DNA of 50,283 bases. It comes from Actinomycetes bacterium. GTDB taxonomy: Bacteria; Actinomycetota; Acidimicrobiia; Acidimicrobiales; RAAP-2. The notes under the pieces are model-generated. The model was not told where the DNA came from, did no database searches, and worked only from the letters and a program-made list of their open reading frames with translations. The stretch is taken from contig JAKBTL010000128.1 of the NCBI GenBank assembly GCA_021844425.1, positions 1-50,283 of the forward strand. Direction: 5' to 3'. Positions 19,363 through 27,885 of the stretch are shown piece after piece (within the stretch, counting starts at the first letter, position 1; each line of letters begins with the position of its first letter). Position numbers and translations under genes: made by a program.

Positions 19363-19815
19363 CTACGCCGCCTGCCCGGGCGCCCCCGGCTCGGAGGGCA
19401 CGCGGGTGACCGTCGACTCCGACGTCCTCGCCGGGACGCCTGGCTCGAGCCGCCGCCCCGGGCCCCACTGCAGCGCGCCGTTGCTCACCAGGTACATGAA
19501 CGCGACGAGGACCACCGCGGCGAAGACCAGCACCTCGACGAGCCCGAACGCCCGCAGCTGCCTGAAGACGACCGCCCAGGGGTACAAGAAGACGATCTCG
19601 ATGTCGAAGATGATGAAGATCATCGCGACGAGGTAGAAGCGGACCGGGAAACGCGAGGGGGGCTCGCGGCTGGGCACGATCCCGCACTCGTAGGGCGCCA
19701 CCTTCTGCGCGGAGGGCTTCTGCCTCGGCGCGAGCAGCTTGGACGCACCGAAGGAGAGCCCTGCGAAGAGCGCTCCGAGGACGAGCAGCAGCAGGATCGG
19801 AAGGTACTGGTCCAC
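19363..19815 (-). CDS. nuoA: NADH-quinone oxidoreductase subunit A
   Basis: First gene of the complex I operon: a three-helix membrane subunit of 150 residues. Conserved features are YECGIVPS after the first helix and the acidic [16 protein letters not shown]. The tail beyond residue 120 is hydrophilic and variable. The start is GTG at 19815. The operon promoter should lie in the 152-bp divergent gap to 19968. A weak -10-like TAGAAC sits 9 bases ahead of the start on the minus strand, but I am not confident of it. No Rex-type TTGTGA-N6-TCACAA operator is visible in the gap. Confidence 0.95.
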   Translation of the reverse strand: MDQYLPILLLLVLGALFAGLSFGASKLLAPRQKPSAQKVAPYECGIVPSREPPSRFPVRFYLVAMIFIIFDIEIVFLYPWAVVFRQLRAFGLVEVLVFAAVVLVAFMYLVSNGALQWGPGRRLEPGVPARTSESTVTRVPSEPGAPGQAA

Positions 19816-19880
19816 GGCAAATCCGTTCTATCACGGGCTCGTGCACGCGAGCACATCCTCGCCGTCGGCGCGCCGTCGGC

Positions 19881-19924
19881 GCGCCGGGGGTGCGCCGGGG
19901 GTGCGCCGGGGGCGCGCCGGGGGC
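19881..19924. repeat. 11-bp tandem repeat in the nuoA/flavoprotein gap
   Basis: Four contiguous copies of gcgccgggggt, the last two ending in c. They follow two copies of gcgccgtcg. They lie between nuoA and the divergent flavoprotein gene, just upstream of its promoter. Confidence 0.85.
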
Positions 19925-19954
19925 GTCGCGTCGTTCGTGCCGGCTACCCGCGCC

Positions 19955-19960
19955 TACGAT
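19955..19960 (+). promoter_or_regulatory. -10 element of a leaderless promoter
   Basis: TACGAT (TANNNT type) is followed by exactly 7 bases and then the GTG at 19968. This spacing places the transcription start at or next to the start codon, so the mRNA would be leaderless. No clear -35 box is seen. Confidence 0.55.
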
Positions 19961-19967
19961 CCTGCAC

Positions 19968-21419
19968 GTGACCCCGGAGGACGCGACGAGGCCCGGCCGG
20001 CGCCCCGGCGGCGTCGCCTCCGAGAAGCGGTCCCCCGCTCCCCGGAACAGCCGGAGCAGCGGGAGCAGTAGGAGCAGCCGGAGCAGCCGGTCGAAGGCCC
20101 ATGTCCACGACGTCGTGGTGGTGGGAGCGGGGCCGTCGGGCTCGGCGTGCGCCTACTGGCTGGCGGACGCGGGATGGGACGTCGCGGTCGTCGAGAAGAA
20201 GCAGTTCCCGCGAGACAAGACGTGCGGGGACGGGCTCACCCCCCGAGCCGTGCGCCAGCTCGCGGACATGGGGCTCGAGGGCGCGCTCGCCGGCTCCCAC
20301 CGCCATACCGGCTTGCGCTCGTACGGCTGGGGGCTCGTCCTCGAGATGCCCTGGCCCGACCACCCGGTCTTCCCTCCGTACGGCTACACGATCACCCGGC
20401 GCGACCTCGACGGGCTCGTCGCGGAGCGTGCCCAGAAGGCCGGCGCCGTGGTGCACCAGCACACCGAGGCCCTGGCGCCCCTCCTCGCCGATGGCGCCCG
20501 GGAGGGGGCGAGCGCGGGGACGGGGGCGAGCGCTAGGGCGGGGGCCGCGCTGCCGGAGTGCCGCGGCGTCACGGTGCGCGACGTGGCCTCCGGAGAGACG
20601 CGCGACGTCCTCGGGCGCTACGTGGTCGTCGCCGACGGGTCGAACTCCCGGATCGGGCGCGCGCTCGGCACCGCCCGTCGACGCGGGTACCCGCTCGGAA
20701 TGGCGCTGCGGGGCTACTACCGCTCCGAGCGCCACGACGACCCCTCCATCGAGTCCCACCTCGACATCCGCGACGCGACAGGCGAGGTGGTCCCCGGCTA
20801 CGGCTGGATCTTCCCTCTCGGCGACGGACGGGTGAACGTGGGCGTGGGGCTCCTCTCCACCGAGCAGCGCTGGAGGGGCCTGAACACCTCTCGGCTCATG
20901 GAGGCCTTCGTGGCGGGCGCACCGAAGAGCTGGGGGCTCTCGGAGGAGACCAGCTGCGGGCCCCCGACCGGCGGGAAGCTCCCGATGAGCCTCGCCGTCG
21001 GACCGCACACCGGGCCCAATGCCATCGTCGTCGGCGACGCCGCCGGCGCCATCAACCCGTTCAACGGGGAGGGCATCGCCTACGGCTACGAGACGGGCCG
21101 CCTCGCCGCGGCCGCCCTGTCAGAGGCGCTCGCAGGCGACGGGTCGGCCGCGATCGCCCGCTACGAGCAGCGGCTCGAGGAGAGCTACGGCGACTACTAC
21201 CGCGTCGGCCGGGCGTTCGTGCGGCTCATCTCGAACCCCGCCGCGATGCACTGGTGCGTCGCGGTGGGCATGCGCTCCGAGGCCCTAATGAAAGAGCTCC
21301 TGCGGATCATGGCCAACCTCATGCGGCCTGGGGCGCCAGGCGCAGCCGAGATCGGCTACGACGCGCTCGTCCGCATCGCCGAGCTGATGCCCGAGCAGGC
21401 CGCGGCCCTTCTCGCCTGA
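19968..21419 (+). CDS. FAD-dependent geranylgeranyl/menaquinone reductase-family protein
   Basis: Flavoprotein of the geranylgeranyl-reductase family, probably reducing a double bond in a polyprenyl chain. The N-terminal FAD fold is [17 protein letters not shown], followed by [13 protein letters not shown]. The late FAD motif is [20 protein letters not shown]. The family includes the mycobacterial menaquinone beta-reductase MenJ. Divergence from nuoA fits a job on the menaquinone used by complex I, but this is inference. From GTG 19968 there is a 45-residue leader rich in Ser/Arg ([14 protein letters not shown]) before the FAD domain, unlike relatives that start directly at the fold. I chose this start because of the leaderless promoter; an in-frame start at 19890 is less likely. 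Confidence 0.85.
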   Translation: MTPEDATRPGRRPGGVASEKRSPAPRNSRSSGSSRSSRSSRSKAHVHDVVVVGAGPSGSACAYWLADAGWDVAVVEKKQFPRDKTCGDGLTPRAVRQLADMGLEGALAGSHRHTGLRSYGWGLVLEMPWPDHPVFPPYGYTITRRDLDGLVAERAQKAGAVVHQHTEALAPLLADGAREGASAGTGASARAGAALPECRGVTVRDVASGETRDVLGRYVVVADGSNSRIGRALGTARRRGYPLGMALRGYYRSERHDDPSIESHLDIRDATGEVVPGYGWIFPLGDGRVNVGVGLLSTEQRWRGLNTSRLMEAFVAGAPKSWGLSEETSCGPPTGGKLPMSLAVGPHTGPNAIVVGDAAGAINPFNGEGIAYGYETGRLAAAALSEALAGDGSAAIARYEQRLEESYGDYYRVGRAFVRLISNPAAMHWCVAVGMRSEALMKELLRIMANLMRPGAPGAAEIGYDALVRIAELMPEQAAALLA

Positions 21420-21447
21420 CCCGGCGCGGCGGCTGACGGCGGCCGCC

Positions 21448-22836
21448 TCACCCGAGCGCCCGGGCGACCTCCGCCGCCGCCTCCCCAGCGGCCTCGATCG
21501 CGACGTCGAGCTCCGCGTCGCCGTGGGCGAGTCCGCAGAACACCACCTCGTACGCACCTGGCGCGACCATCACCCCGCGCCGCAAGAGCGCGTGGAAGAA
21601 CGGCGGGTAGACGCCCGACGCCGCGATCGCCCGCGCCCCTCCGAAGTCCAAGGGGGGCTCGAGCGCCACGCCGGGTGGCGGCCCGACGTAGAGGCCGGCG
21701 AGGGTCCCTGCCACGGGCACGGCAGCCGAGAGCCCCCCGGCGCGTACCGCCCCCTCGAGCGCGCCGGCGAAGCGGGCGACACGCGAGGCGAGCGCGTCGT
21801 AGTCGGCAGGGGTCGCCTCGCCGAGGACTGCCAGGCCGGCCGCGGTGGCGAGCGGGTTGCCCGAGAGCGTCCCCGCCTGGTACACGGGACCAGACGGCGC
21901 GAGGGCCGCCATCAGCTCGCGGCGCCCGCCGAAGGCGCCGATGGGGAGCCCGCCGCCCACCACCTTCCCGAAGCACCACAGGTCGGGGGTCACCCCGGTC
22001 AGGACGCTGGCCGTCGCCGCCCCGATGCGGAAGCCGGTGATCACCTCGTCGAATACGAGCAACGCGCCGGCGGCGTCGCAGGCGCGTCGCAGGCCTTCGA
22101 GGAAGCCGGGCCGTGGAGCGACGAGGTTCATGTTCGCGGCGACGGGCTCCACGATGACGCAGGCGACCTGCTCGTCGAGCTCCGGAACGACGTTGTAGGG
22201 GACGACGAGGGTGTCGGCGACCGCGCCAGGGGGCACGCCGGCGGACCCCGGGAGGCCGAGCGTCGCGACGCCGCTCCCCCCGCCGGCGAGCAGACCGTCG
22301 GAATGGCCGTGGTAGCAGCCGTCGAACTTGACCACCCGGGAACGACCGGTGACCCCGCGGGCGAGCCGGAGCGCGCTCATCGCCGCCTCGGTGCCCGACG
22401 AGACGAAGCGGACCTGCTCGCAGCCCGGGACCCGAGCGCAGATCGCCTCGGCGAGGAGGACCTCCCCGGGGGTCGGCATCCCGAACGAGCTCCCGAGCGA
22501 CGCGGCCCGGCACACGGCCTCCACGACCACCGGGTGCGCGTGGCCGAGGAGCACCGCGCCGTAGGACTGGACGAGATCGAGGTAGCGGCGGCCCTCGACG
22601 TCGAAGACCCAGGGTCCCTCGCCATGCCCGACGGTGAAGGGCATGCCACCCACCGACTGGAACGAGCGGACCGGGGAGTCGACGCCGCCGGGGATCGTGC
22701 GCGTCGCTCGCTCGAACCACGCCGAGTTCGTCCCGCTCGCCGGGCGCTCGCCTCCGCCATAGGCGCCGCCTGTCGCCGCGCCTGTCGCCGCGCCGGCGGC
22801 GGGCAAGAGCCCTGTGCCGGCGGCGGCGTCAGCCAC
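21448..22836 (-). CDS. hemL: glutamate-1-semialdehyde 2,1-aminomutase
   Basis: PLP enzyme that makes 5-aminolevulinate, the second step of the C5 haem route. The PLP Lys is in CFGKVVGGGLPIGAFGG; upstream are VSSGTEAAMSALRLARG and FDEVITGFR. Start GTG 22836 overlaps the hemB stop by 8 bases and gives 462 residues. The first roughly 35 residues are Ala/Gly-rich and not conserved. A longer frame from 22887 is open but would run further into hemB. The gene is the last of the rex-hem cluster and converges on the flavoprotein gene with a 28-base gap. Confidence 0.95.
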   Translation of the reverse strand: MADAAAGTGLLPAAGAATGAATGGAYGGGERPASGTNSAWFERATRTIPGGVDSPVRSFQSVGGMPFTVGHGEGPWVFDVEGRRYLDLVQSYGAVLLGHAHPVVVEAVCRAASLGSSFGMPTPGEVLLAEAICARVPGCEQVRFVSSGTEAAMSALRLARGVTGRSRVVKFDGCYHGHSDGLLAGGGSGVATLGLPGSAGVPPGAVADTLVVPYNVVPELDEQVACVIVEPVAANMNLVAPRPGFLEGLRRACDAAGALLVFDEVITGFRIGAATASVLTGVTPDLWCFGKVVGGGLPIGAFGGRRELMAALAPSGPVYQAGTLSGNPLATAAGLAVLGEATPADYDALASRVARFAGALEGAVRAGGLSAAVPVAGTLAGLYVGPPPGVALEPPLDFGGARAIAASGVYPPFFHALLRRGVMVAPGAYEVVFCGLAHGDAELDVAIEAAGEAAAEVARALG

Positions 22837-23824
22837 CGAGCGCCTCGGCCACCTCGCCGGCGAGGTACGTGAGGACGAAGTCGGCACCCGCGCGCTTGAC
22901 CGCGAGCAGCTGCTCGAGGGCGACCGCCTGCGGGTCGATCCATCCGTTGGCGCCGGCAGCCTTGAGCATGGCGTACTCGCCGCTCACGTGGTAGGCGGCC
23001 ACAGGGACGTCGACGGCGCGCCGTACCTCGGCGATCACGTCGAGGTACGTGACCGCGGGCTTCACCATGACGATGTCCGCACCCTCTGCGACGTCGAGCG
23101 CGACCTCGGCGAGCGCCTCACGGCGGTTGGCCGGGTCCTGCTGGTACCCGCGGCGGTCGCCGCCCCCCGCGATGCACACGTCCACGGCGTCGCGAAACGG
23201 CCCGTAGAGGCCCGAGGCGAACTTCGCCGCGTAGGCGAGCACCGCCACCTGCTCGTAGCCGTCTGCGTCGAGCGCGCGTCGGATCGCCGCGACCTGCCCG
23301 TCCATCATCCCGCTCGGCGCGACGACGTCGGCGCCTGCCGTCGCCTGAGCGAGCGCCACGCGTGCGTAGAGCTCGAGCGTGGCGTCGTTGTCGACCGAGC
23401 CATCCGAGGCAAGCACGCCGCAGTGGCCGTGGTCGGTGTACTCGTCGAGGCAGAGGTCGGCGAGGAGCACCACCTCGTCGCCGAACCCGTCGCGCAGCGC
23501 GCCGAGCGCGCGCTGCGCGATGCCGTCGGGGTCCCAGGCGCCCGAGCCCGCGGCATCCTTGCGGGCGGGGACGCCGAAGAGGAGGACCGCGGGCACGCCG
23601 AGGCCCGCGAGACGCTTGGTCTCCGCGAGGGCGGAATCGACGGTGTGCTGGAAGAGGCCCGGGAGCGAGGCGATCGGAACGGGCTCGCCGATGCCCTCGC
23701 GCACGAACAGGGGCGCCACCAGATCGTCGACCGACAGCCGGGTCTCCGCGACGAGACGCCGCAGCGCCGGGGTACGCCGCAAGCGACGCATGCGGCGTGC
23801 AGGAAAGGCGGCACCGGGTCGCAT
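22829..23824 (-). CDS. hemB: delta-aminolevulinic acid dehydratase (porphobilinogen synthase)
   Basis: Condenses two 5-aminolevulinate molecules into porphobilinogen. The two Schiff-base lysines are Lys201 (YAAKFASGLYGPF) and Lys255 (MVKPAVTYLDV). The metal-binding loop is LCLDEYTDHGHCG: Cys125 and Cys135 are kept, but the middle Cys of the zinc type is Asp127. Length 331 is normal. It lies 12 bases after hemD and overlaps hemL. Confidence 0.96.
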   Translation of the reverse strand: MRPGAAFPARRMRRLRRTPALRRLVAETRLSVDDLVAPLFVREGIGEPVPIASLPGLFQHTVDSALAETKRLAGLGVPAVLLFGVPARKDAAGSGAWDPDGIAQRALGALRDGFGDEVVLLADLCLDEYTDHGHCGVLASDGSVDNDATLELYARVALAQATAGADVVAPSGMMDGQVAAIRRALDADGYEQVAVLAYAAKFASGLYGPFRDAVDVCIAGGGDRRGYQQDPANRREALAEVALDVAEGADIVMVKPAVTYLDVIAEVRRAVDVPVAAYHVSGEYAMLKAAGANGWIDPQAVALEQLLAVKRAGADFVLTYLAGEVAEALGG

Positions 23825-23836
23825 CGGATGGCGAGC

Positions 23837-24706
23837 CTACCGGGGCGGGAGCTCAGCTTCTTCGGGCGCGTGCCCGGGGGCGTCCGCCAGCGCGTGCCCG
23901 GGGGCGTCCGCCAGCGCGTGCCCGGGGGCGTCCGCCAGCGCGTCCGCCAGCGCGTCCGCCAGCGACGCGCCCGAGGCGCCGACCGCGACTGCCGCCACGC
24001 GGAGCCCCGCTTCCCGCGCCGCCGCCGCGGTGACCTCGCCGATGCAGGCCACGAACAGGGGCACCGGGAGCGGCCGGCCGTCGTCGGCACGCAGCGTCAC
24101 GTACGCCCGCACCGCAGAGGGGGACGCGAACGCGACCGCCGTTGCGTCCTCGAGCTCCTGGACGTGCCTCGCAGGAGGCGCGGGAACGGGCACGGTCCTG
24201 TAGGCGACGACCTCTTCGACTGCCCAGCCCTTCGCTCGCAGCGCCTGGGGCAGGGTCGGCCGCGCCGAGGCCGACGCAGGGAAGAGCACCGCAGCCCCTG
24301 GCGCAGGGGCGAGGGGGAACGCCTCGGCGAGCCCCTCGGCACTCGCGCGCTCGGGCACCAGGTCCGCCGCAAGGTGCTTGGCCGCGAGCGCCGCTGCGGT
24401 CGTCCGCCCGACCGCCGCGAAGCGCACTCGCCGGAGCGCCCTCGTGTCGGGCACGAGGTCGAGGAGGCGTCTCGCGGCGTTCGCAGAGGTGCACGCGACC
24501 CATTCGAAACGTGAGAGCTGCGCCGCGGCCTTCCTGAGCGCGGCGCCGCCATCTTCGGGATCGACGATCTCGAGGACCGGGAACTGCACCACTCGGGCCC
24601 CTGCCGCGCGCAGCGCGTCGGCGACGTCGTCGACGTCGCCCCGGGGCCGGGTCACGGCGACCGTCACGCCAGCGAGCCGTCCGTTCCCCCCCGGGGAGCT
24701 CCTCAC
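23837..24706 (-). CDS. hemD: uroporphyrinogen-III synthase with repeat-encoded tail
   Basis: Closes the linear tetrapyrrole into uroporphyrinogen III. The fold is poorly conserved, but TVAVTRPRGD at the N-terminus, ACTSANAARRLLDL, AVGRTTAAAL, and the second-domain AFASPSAVRAY and CIGEVTAAAA match the family. Position right after hemC supports the call. GTG 24706 is taken as the start, 10 bases past the hemC stop (289 residues). The last 45 residues are built from an 8-residue repeat (ADAPGHAL) encoded by a DNA tandem repeat; they lie outside the catalytic fold. Confidence 0.9.
   Translation of the reverse strand: MRSSPGGNGRLAGVTVAVTRPRGDVDDVADALRAAGARVVQFPVLEIVDPEDGGAALRKAAAQLSRFEWVACTSANAARRLLDLVPDTRALRRVRFAAVGRTTAAALAAKHLAADLVPERASAEGLAEAFPLAPAPGAAVLFPASASARPTLPQALRAKGWAVEEVVAYRTVPVPAPPARHVQELEDATAVAFASPSAVRAYVTLRADDGRPLPVPLFVACIGEVTAAAAREAGLRVAAVAVGASGASLADALADALADAPGHALADAPGHALADAPGHAPEEAELPPR
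23866..23961. repeat. 24-bp minisatellite inside the 3' end of hemD
   Basis: Three exact 24-bp units (23866-23889, 23890-23913, 23914-23937) are followed by two 12-bp partial units. The unit is a multiple of three, so copy-number change would keep the hemD reading frame and only lengthen or shorten the tail. Confidence 0.95.
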
Positions 24707-24716
24707 ACCGACACCG

Positions 24717-25652
24717 TCACGCCTCGGCCCACTCGGGCAGCGACGACGCCCCGCAGTCGTGCACGAGGTGCAGCGCGAGCGCCCTTCCGAGCGCCTGTGG
24801 GTCGTTGCCCGAGAGCTTGGCACGGACCACCACGCGGCCGTCGCCGGTCGCGAGCATCCCCTCCAGCTCCAGACGGCTGCCGTCGCCGGGCGCGACGCGT
24901 GCGAGCGCACCTGCAGGCAGGGTGCAGCCCGCGCCGAGCGCCCCGAGGAACGCACGCTCCGCATCCAACGCACGGTGCTCGTCGCGCACGTCGAGCTGCT
25001 CAAGCAACGCACGGCATCGAGCGTCGTCGCTGCGGCACTCGAGCGCGATCGCGCCTTGACCGACCTGCGGGAGGCACTGGGTCGAAGAGAGGCGCTGCGC
25101 GACTCGACGCTGCCAGCCGAGGCGGTCGAGCGCTGCCGCGGCCGCCACCACCGCGGCGACGGTCCCGTCCTCCGCGCGCTCGAGCCGCCTCGCCATGTTG
25201 CCGCGCAGGCCGACGAAGCCGAGGTCCGGACGCAGGCTGGCGAGCTGCGCGCGCCGACGTGCCGAGCCCGTCGCGACGAGCGCTCCGGCCCTGAGCGCGT
25301 CGAGCGGCGCGCCGACGAGCGCGTCGCGGGGATCCGCCCTCTCGGGCACCGCGACGAGCACCAGCCCGCCGGGGGTGAGCGGAGGGAGGTCCTTGGCCGA
25401 GTGCACCGCCACGTCTGCCCGCCCGTCGAGGACGGCAGCCTGCACCTCCTTCACGAAGACCCCCTGGCCGCCGATGCGTTCGAGGTCCTCGTCGACACGG
25501 CGGTCACCTTCGGTGCGCACGACGACCCGCTCGGCGCGCACCGAGCGGTCCTGGGCTTCGAGAAGGCCCGCCACGATGGCGGTCTGCGCCAGGGCGAGCG
25601 GAGAGCCCCGGGTCGCCAGCCGGACCGCGCGCGTGCCGCCCGCCGTGCTCAC
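24717..25652 (-). CDS. hemC: hydroxymethylbilane synthase (porphobilinogen deaminase)
   Basis: Polymerises four porphobilinogens into hydroxymethylbilane. The N-terminal TRGSPLALAQ, the catalytic Asp81 in DGRADVAVHSAKDLP, and the dipyrromethane-binding Cys243 in GALGAGCTLPAGA are all present. Length 311 is typical. The GTG start overlaps the hemA stop as GTGA, indicating coupled translation. Confidence 0.97.
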   Translation of the reverse strand: MSTAGGTRAVRLATRGSPLALAQTAIVAGLLEAQDRSVRAERVVVRTEGDRRVDEDLERIGGQGVFVKEVQAAVLDGRADVAVHSAKDLPPLTPGGLVLVAVPERADPRDALVGAPLDALRAGALVATGSARRRAQLASLRPDLGFVGLRGNMARRLERAEDGTVAAVVAAAAALDRLGWQRRVAQRLSSTQCLPQVGQGAIALECRSDDARCRALLEQLDVRDEHRALDAERAFLGALGAGCTLPAGALARVAPGDGSRLELEGMLATGDGRVVVRAKLSGNDPQALGRALALHLVHDCGASSLPEWAEA

Positions 25653-26929
25653 AGGTCGAAGAGCGTGCGAAGGGCCTCGACGAGGCGCTCGCCCTTCGGG
25701 GTGCCCGAGGTCTCGCGCAGCACGACCGTGGGCTCGTGCAGCACCTTGGCGAGGACCGCCTTGGTGACCGCGTCGACCTCTTCGAGCGCCCCGGGACCGA
25801 GCCCGCCGAGGCGGCCGCGGTGACGCTCCAGCTCGCTCACCCGCAGCGCCTCGAGGCGCGTCCTCAACGCGCTCACCATCGGCGCCGCGCCCCGTTCTCG
25901 GCTCGCCGATCGGTAGCGGACGAGCTCTTCGGCGATGATCGTCCCGGCCCGCTCTGCTTCAGCTCGCCGCTCGCTGACCGCCTGTGCGACTGCGACGCGC
26001 AGGTCGTCCATGTCGAGGAGGGTGACGCCGTCGAGCGTTGCGGCCTGCGGGTCCACGTTGCGCGGCATGCCGAGGTCGACCACGAGGAGACCGCCGGGGC
26101 GGGAGGAGGCCGCGGCGAGCGCGCTCGCGGTGAGGACGGGGCCTCCCGACTCCACAGCGGTAAAGACGACGTCGGACTCTGCGACGACGCTCACGAGCTC
26201 CTCGATACCGGCTGCGCGCGCGCCGAGCTCGGGGGCTGCCGCGTCGGCGAGTTGGCGAGCACGGTCCCGGGTCCGGTTGACGACGACCACCGACGCGCTA
26301 CGGCGTCCCTCGGGAAGCCGGCCGAGGGCACGGACAATGCCGGACCCCATCGCACCGGCGCCCACCACGGCGACCGCGGCATCTGCCAAGCCCCCGCTCC
26401 GACGCTCGCCGGCGATCTCGATCGCCGCGAACGAGAACGAGGTCGTGCCCCGGGCGACCCCCGTCTCTGCACGCGCCCGCTTCCCTGCCCGCACCGCGCT
26501 GCGGAACAGCTCCTCGAGCACCGGCCCGCACGCTCGCTCCGCGCGGGCGCGCTCCCACGCGCGGCGCACCTGTCCGAGAACCTCCGTCTCCCCCACCACG
26601 GCGGACTCGAGGCCGGCGGCGACCGAGAAGAGGTGGGCCGCGACATCGTCGTCGAAGCGGACCGAGGTGTGCGTCCGGAAGTCGTCGACATCCAGGCCCG
26701 CGTGACCGGCGAGGAGCTCGCAGACGTCGTCGACGGCGTCGTGGAACCGGTCGACGACCGCGTAGACCTCGGTGCGCAGGCACGTGGACAGCACGACCGC
26801 CTCTTGCACGTTCTCCCACGCCCGCAGCGTGCCCAGCATCTTCGCCAGGTCCGCGTCGCCGACGATCGCCCGCTCGAGCAGCTCGAGGGGCGCCTGCTGA
26901 TGCTCGACCCCTACGACGACGACGGACAA
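25649..26929 (-). CDS. hemA: glutamyl-tRNA reductase
   Basis: First committed enzyme of the C5 pathway; reduces Glu-tRNA(Glu) with NADPH. The N-terminal GVEHQQAPLELLERA and the active-site Cys in LSTCLRTEVYA are seen (most relatives read STCNR). The NADPH domain has VVGAGAMGSGIVRAL and VVVNRTRDRA, and a dimerisation helix region follows. Start TTG at 26929 gives 426 residues and the expected N-terminus (SVVVVGVEH); an AAGGG lies 11 bases upstream. The 183-bp gap to rex holds no recognised operator or gene, so hemA may have its own promoter or be read through from rex. Confidence 0.95.
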   Translation of the reverse strand: MSVVVVGVEHQQAPLELLERAIVGDADLAKMLGTLRAWENVQEAVVLSTCLRTEVYAVVDRFHDAVDDVCELLAGHAGLDVDDFRTHTSVRFDDDVAAHLFSVAAGLESAVVGETEVLGQVRRAWERARAERACGPVLEELFRSAVRAGKRARAETGVARGTTSFSFAAIEIAGERRSGGLADAAVAVVGAGAMGSGIVRALGRLPEGRRSASVVVVNRTRDRARQLADAAAPELGARAAGIEELVSVVAESDVVFTAVESGGPVLTASALAAASSRPGGLLVVDLGMPRNVDPQAATLDGVTLLDMDDLRVAVAQAVSERRAEAERAGTIIAEELVRYRSASRERGAAPMVSALRTRLEALRVSELERHRGRLGGLGPGALEEVDAVTKAVLAKVLHEPTVVLRETSGTPKGERLVEALRTLFDL

Positions 26930-27112
26930 CGCTGAACGAGCCCTTCTCCCTGGTCCAGAGGAGCCCTGGGGACGTGGCGGCACCTGGGCACGGCACGCTC
27001 CTCGTCGCTCCAGAGCACGCCACACGCTACGACGCCGCGAGGACGGCGTGCAGGTCGCCCTTGGGCGCGGCCTCGGGTCCGGACCGCCTCGGCCGGTCAG
27101 CGCAGGACTCGG

Positions 27113-27835
27113 TCAGCTCCGTTTGCCGAGCTGGAGCGGTGTGGCAGGGCGCAGGCCGGGCTCGACCCCGACCGGCGGCAGGTCGGGCTCGCGCCGCGTC
27201 AGGAAGAAGCTCATGACCTGCAGCTCGATCGACAGGTCGACGTAGCGAACGAGAACCCCGGCCGGAACCGACAGCACTCTCGGCGCGAAGTTCAGGATCG
27301 ACGCGGCGCCCGCGGAGACCAGCTCGTCGGCGACCGCCTGGGCCGCGCTGCCAGGCACGGTGATGACTCCGATCGCTGGCCGCTCGCCCGAAGCCAGCTC
27401 CTCGAGGTGGCGGACGGCGACGCCGGCGACGCCGGTGCCGACGATCGCCGGGTCCACGTCGTAGAGGCCCACGACCCGGAACCCGTGCGAGGAGAAGCCG
27501 TCGGAGTTCGCGAGAGCCCGGCCGAGGTTCCCCATCCCGACGATGGCGATCGGCCAGTCGCGGTCGGAGCCGAGCGCACGGTCGATCTGGGTGGCGAGGA
27601 AGGCGGCGTCGTAGCCGGTGCCACGCGTGCCGAACGATCCGAAGAGCGAGAAGTCCTTACGGACCTTGGCAGCGTTGACCCTGGCGCGCGCGGCCAGCTC
27701 TTCGGAGGAGACGGTGGTCGCTCCCGCACAGAGCATCTCGGCGAGGATCCGCTGGTAGAGCGGCAGCCGGACGACGGTCGCCTCGGGGATCCGCCGCGGG
27801 TGGGTCTCCCTCCCGTTCGTGGGCCGTACGGTCAT
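27113..27835 (-). CDS. rex: redox-sensing transcriptional repressor Rex
   Basis: NADH/NAD+-responsive repressor. The N-terminal winged helix (residues about 20-80) has VSSEELAARARVNAAKVRKDFS and FGTRGTGYD (the first broken here only by length). The Rossmann domain has IVGMGNLGRALA and the domain-swap C-terminal helix LSIELQVMSFFL. In actinomycetes Rex typically controls respiratory genes and often sits upstream of hemACD, as here. TACGCT lies 9 bases before the ATG, suggesting a promoter with little or no leader. No Rex operator was found near rex, hemA or nuoA by eye. Confidence 0.95.
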   Translation of the reverse strand: MTVRPTNGRETHPRRIPEATVVRLPLYQRILAEMLCAGATTVSSEELAARARVNAAKVRKDFSLFGSFGTRGTGYDAAFLATQIDRALGSDRDWPIAIVGMGNLGRALANSDGFSSHGFRVVGLYDVDPAIVGTGVAGVAVRHLEELASGERPAIGVITVPGSAAQAVADELVSAGAASILNFAPRVLSVPAGVLVRYVDLSIELQVMSFFLTRREPDLPPVGVEPGLRPATPLQLGKRS

Positions 27836-27885
27836 CGAGCGCCGAGCGTACGGCAGCGCCCGCGCCCGCTACCACACGAGGCCGG

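Noticed and set aside
19816-19967. Rex operator for the nuo operon
   Set aside because: No TTGTGA-N6-TCACAA-like sequence is visible here, nor upstream of rex or hemA.
21420-21447. Bidirectional terminator between the flavoprotein gene and hemL
   Set aside because: There is a GGCGGC/GCCGCC pairing, but no T run and the gap is only 28 bases; not distinguishable from chance in this GC-rich sequence.
23862-23965. CRISPR array suggested by regularly spaced repeats
   Set aside because: The units are contiguous with no spacers and translate in frame as the HemD tail. No CRISPR array is seen anywhere in the window.
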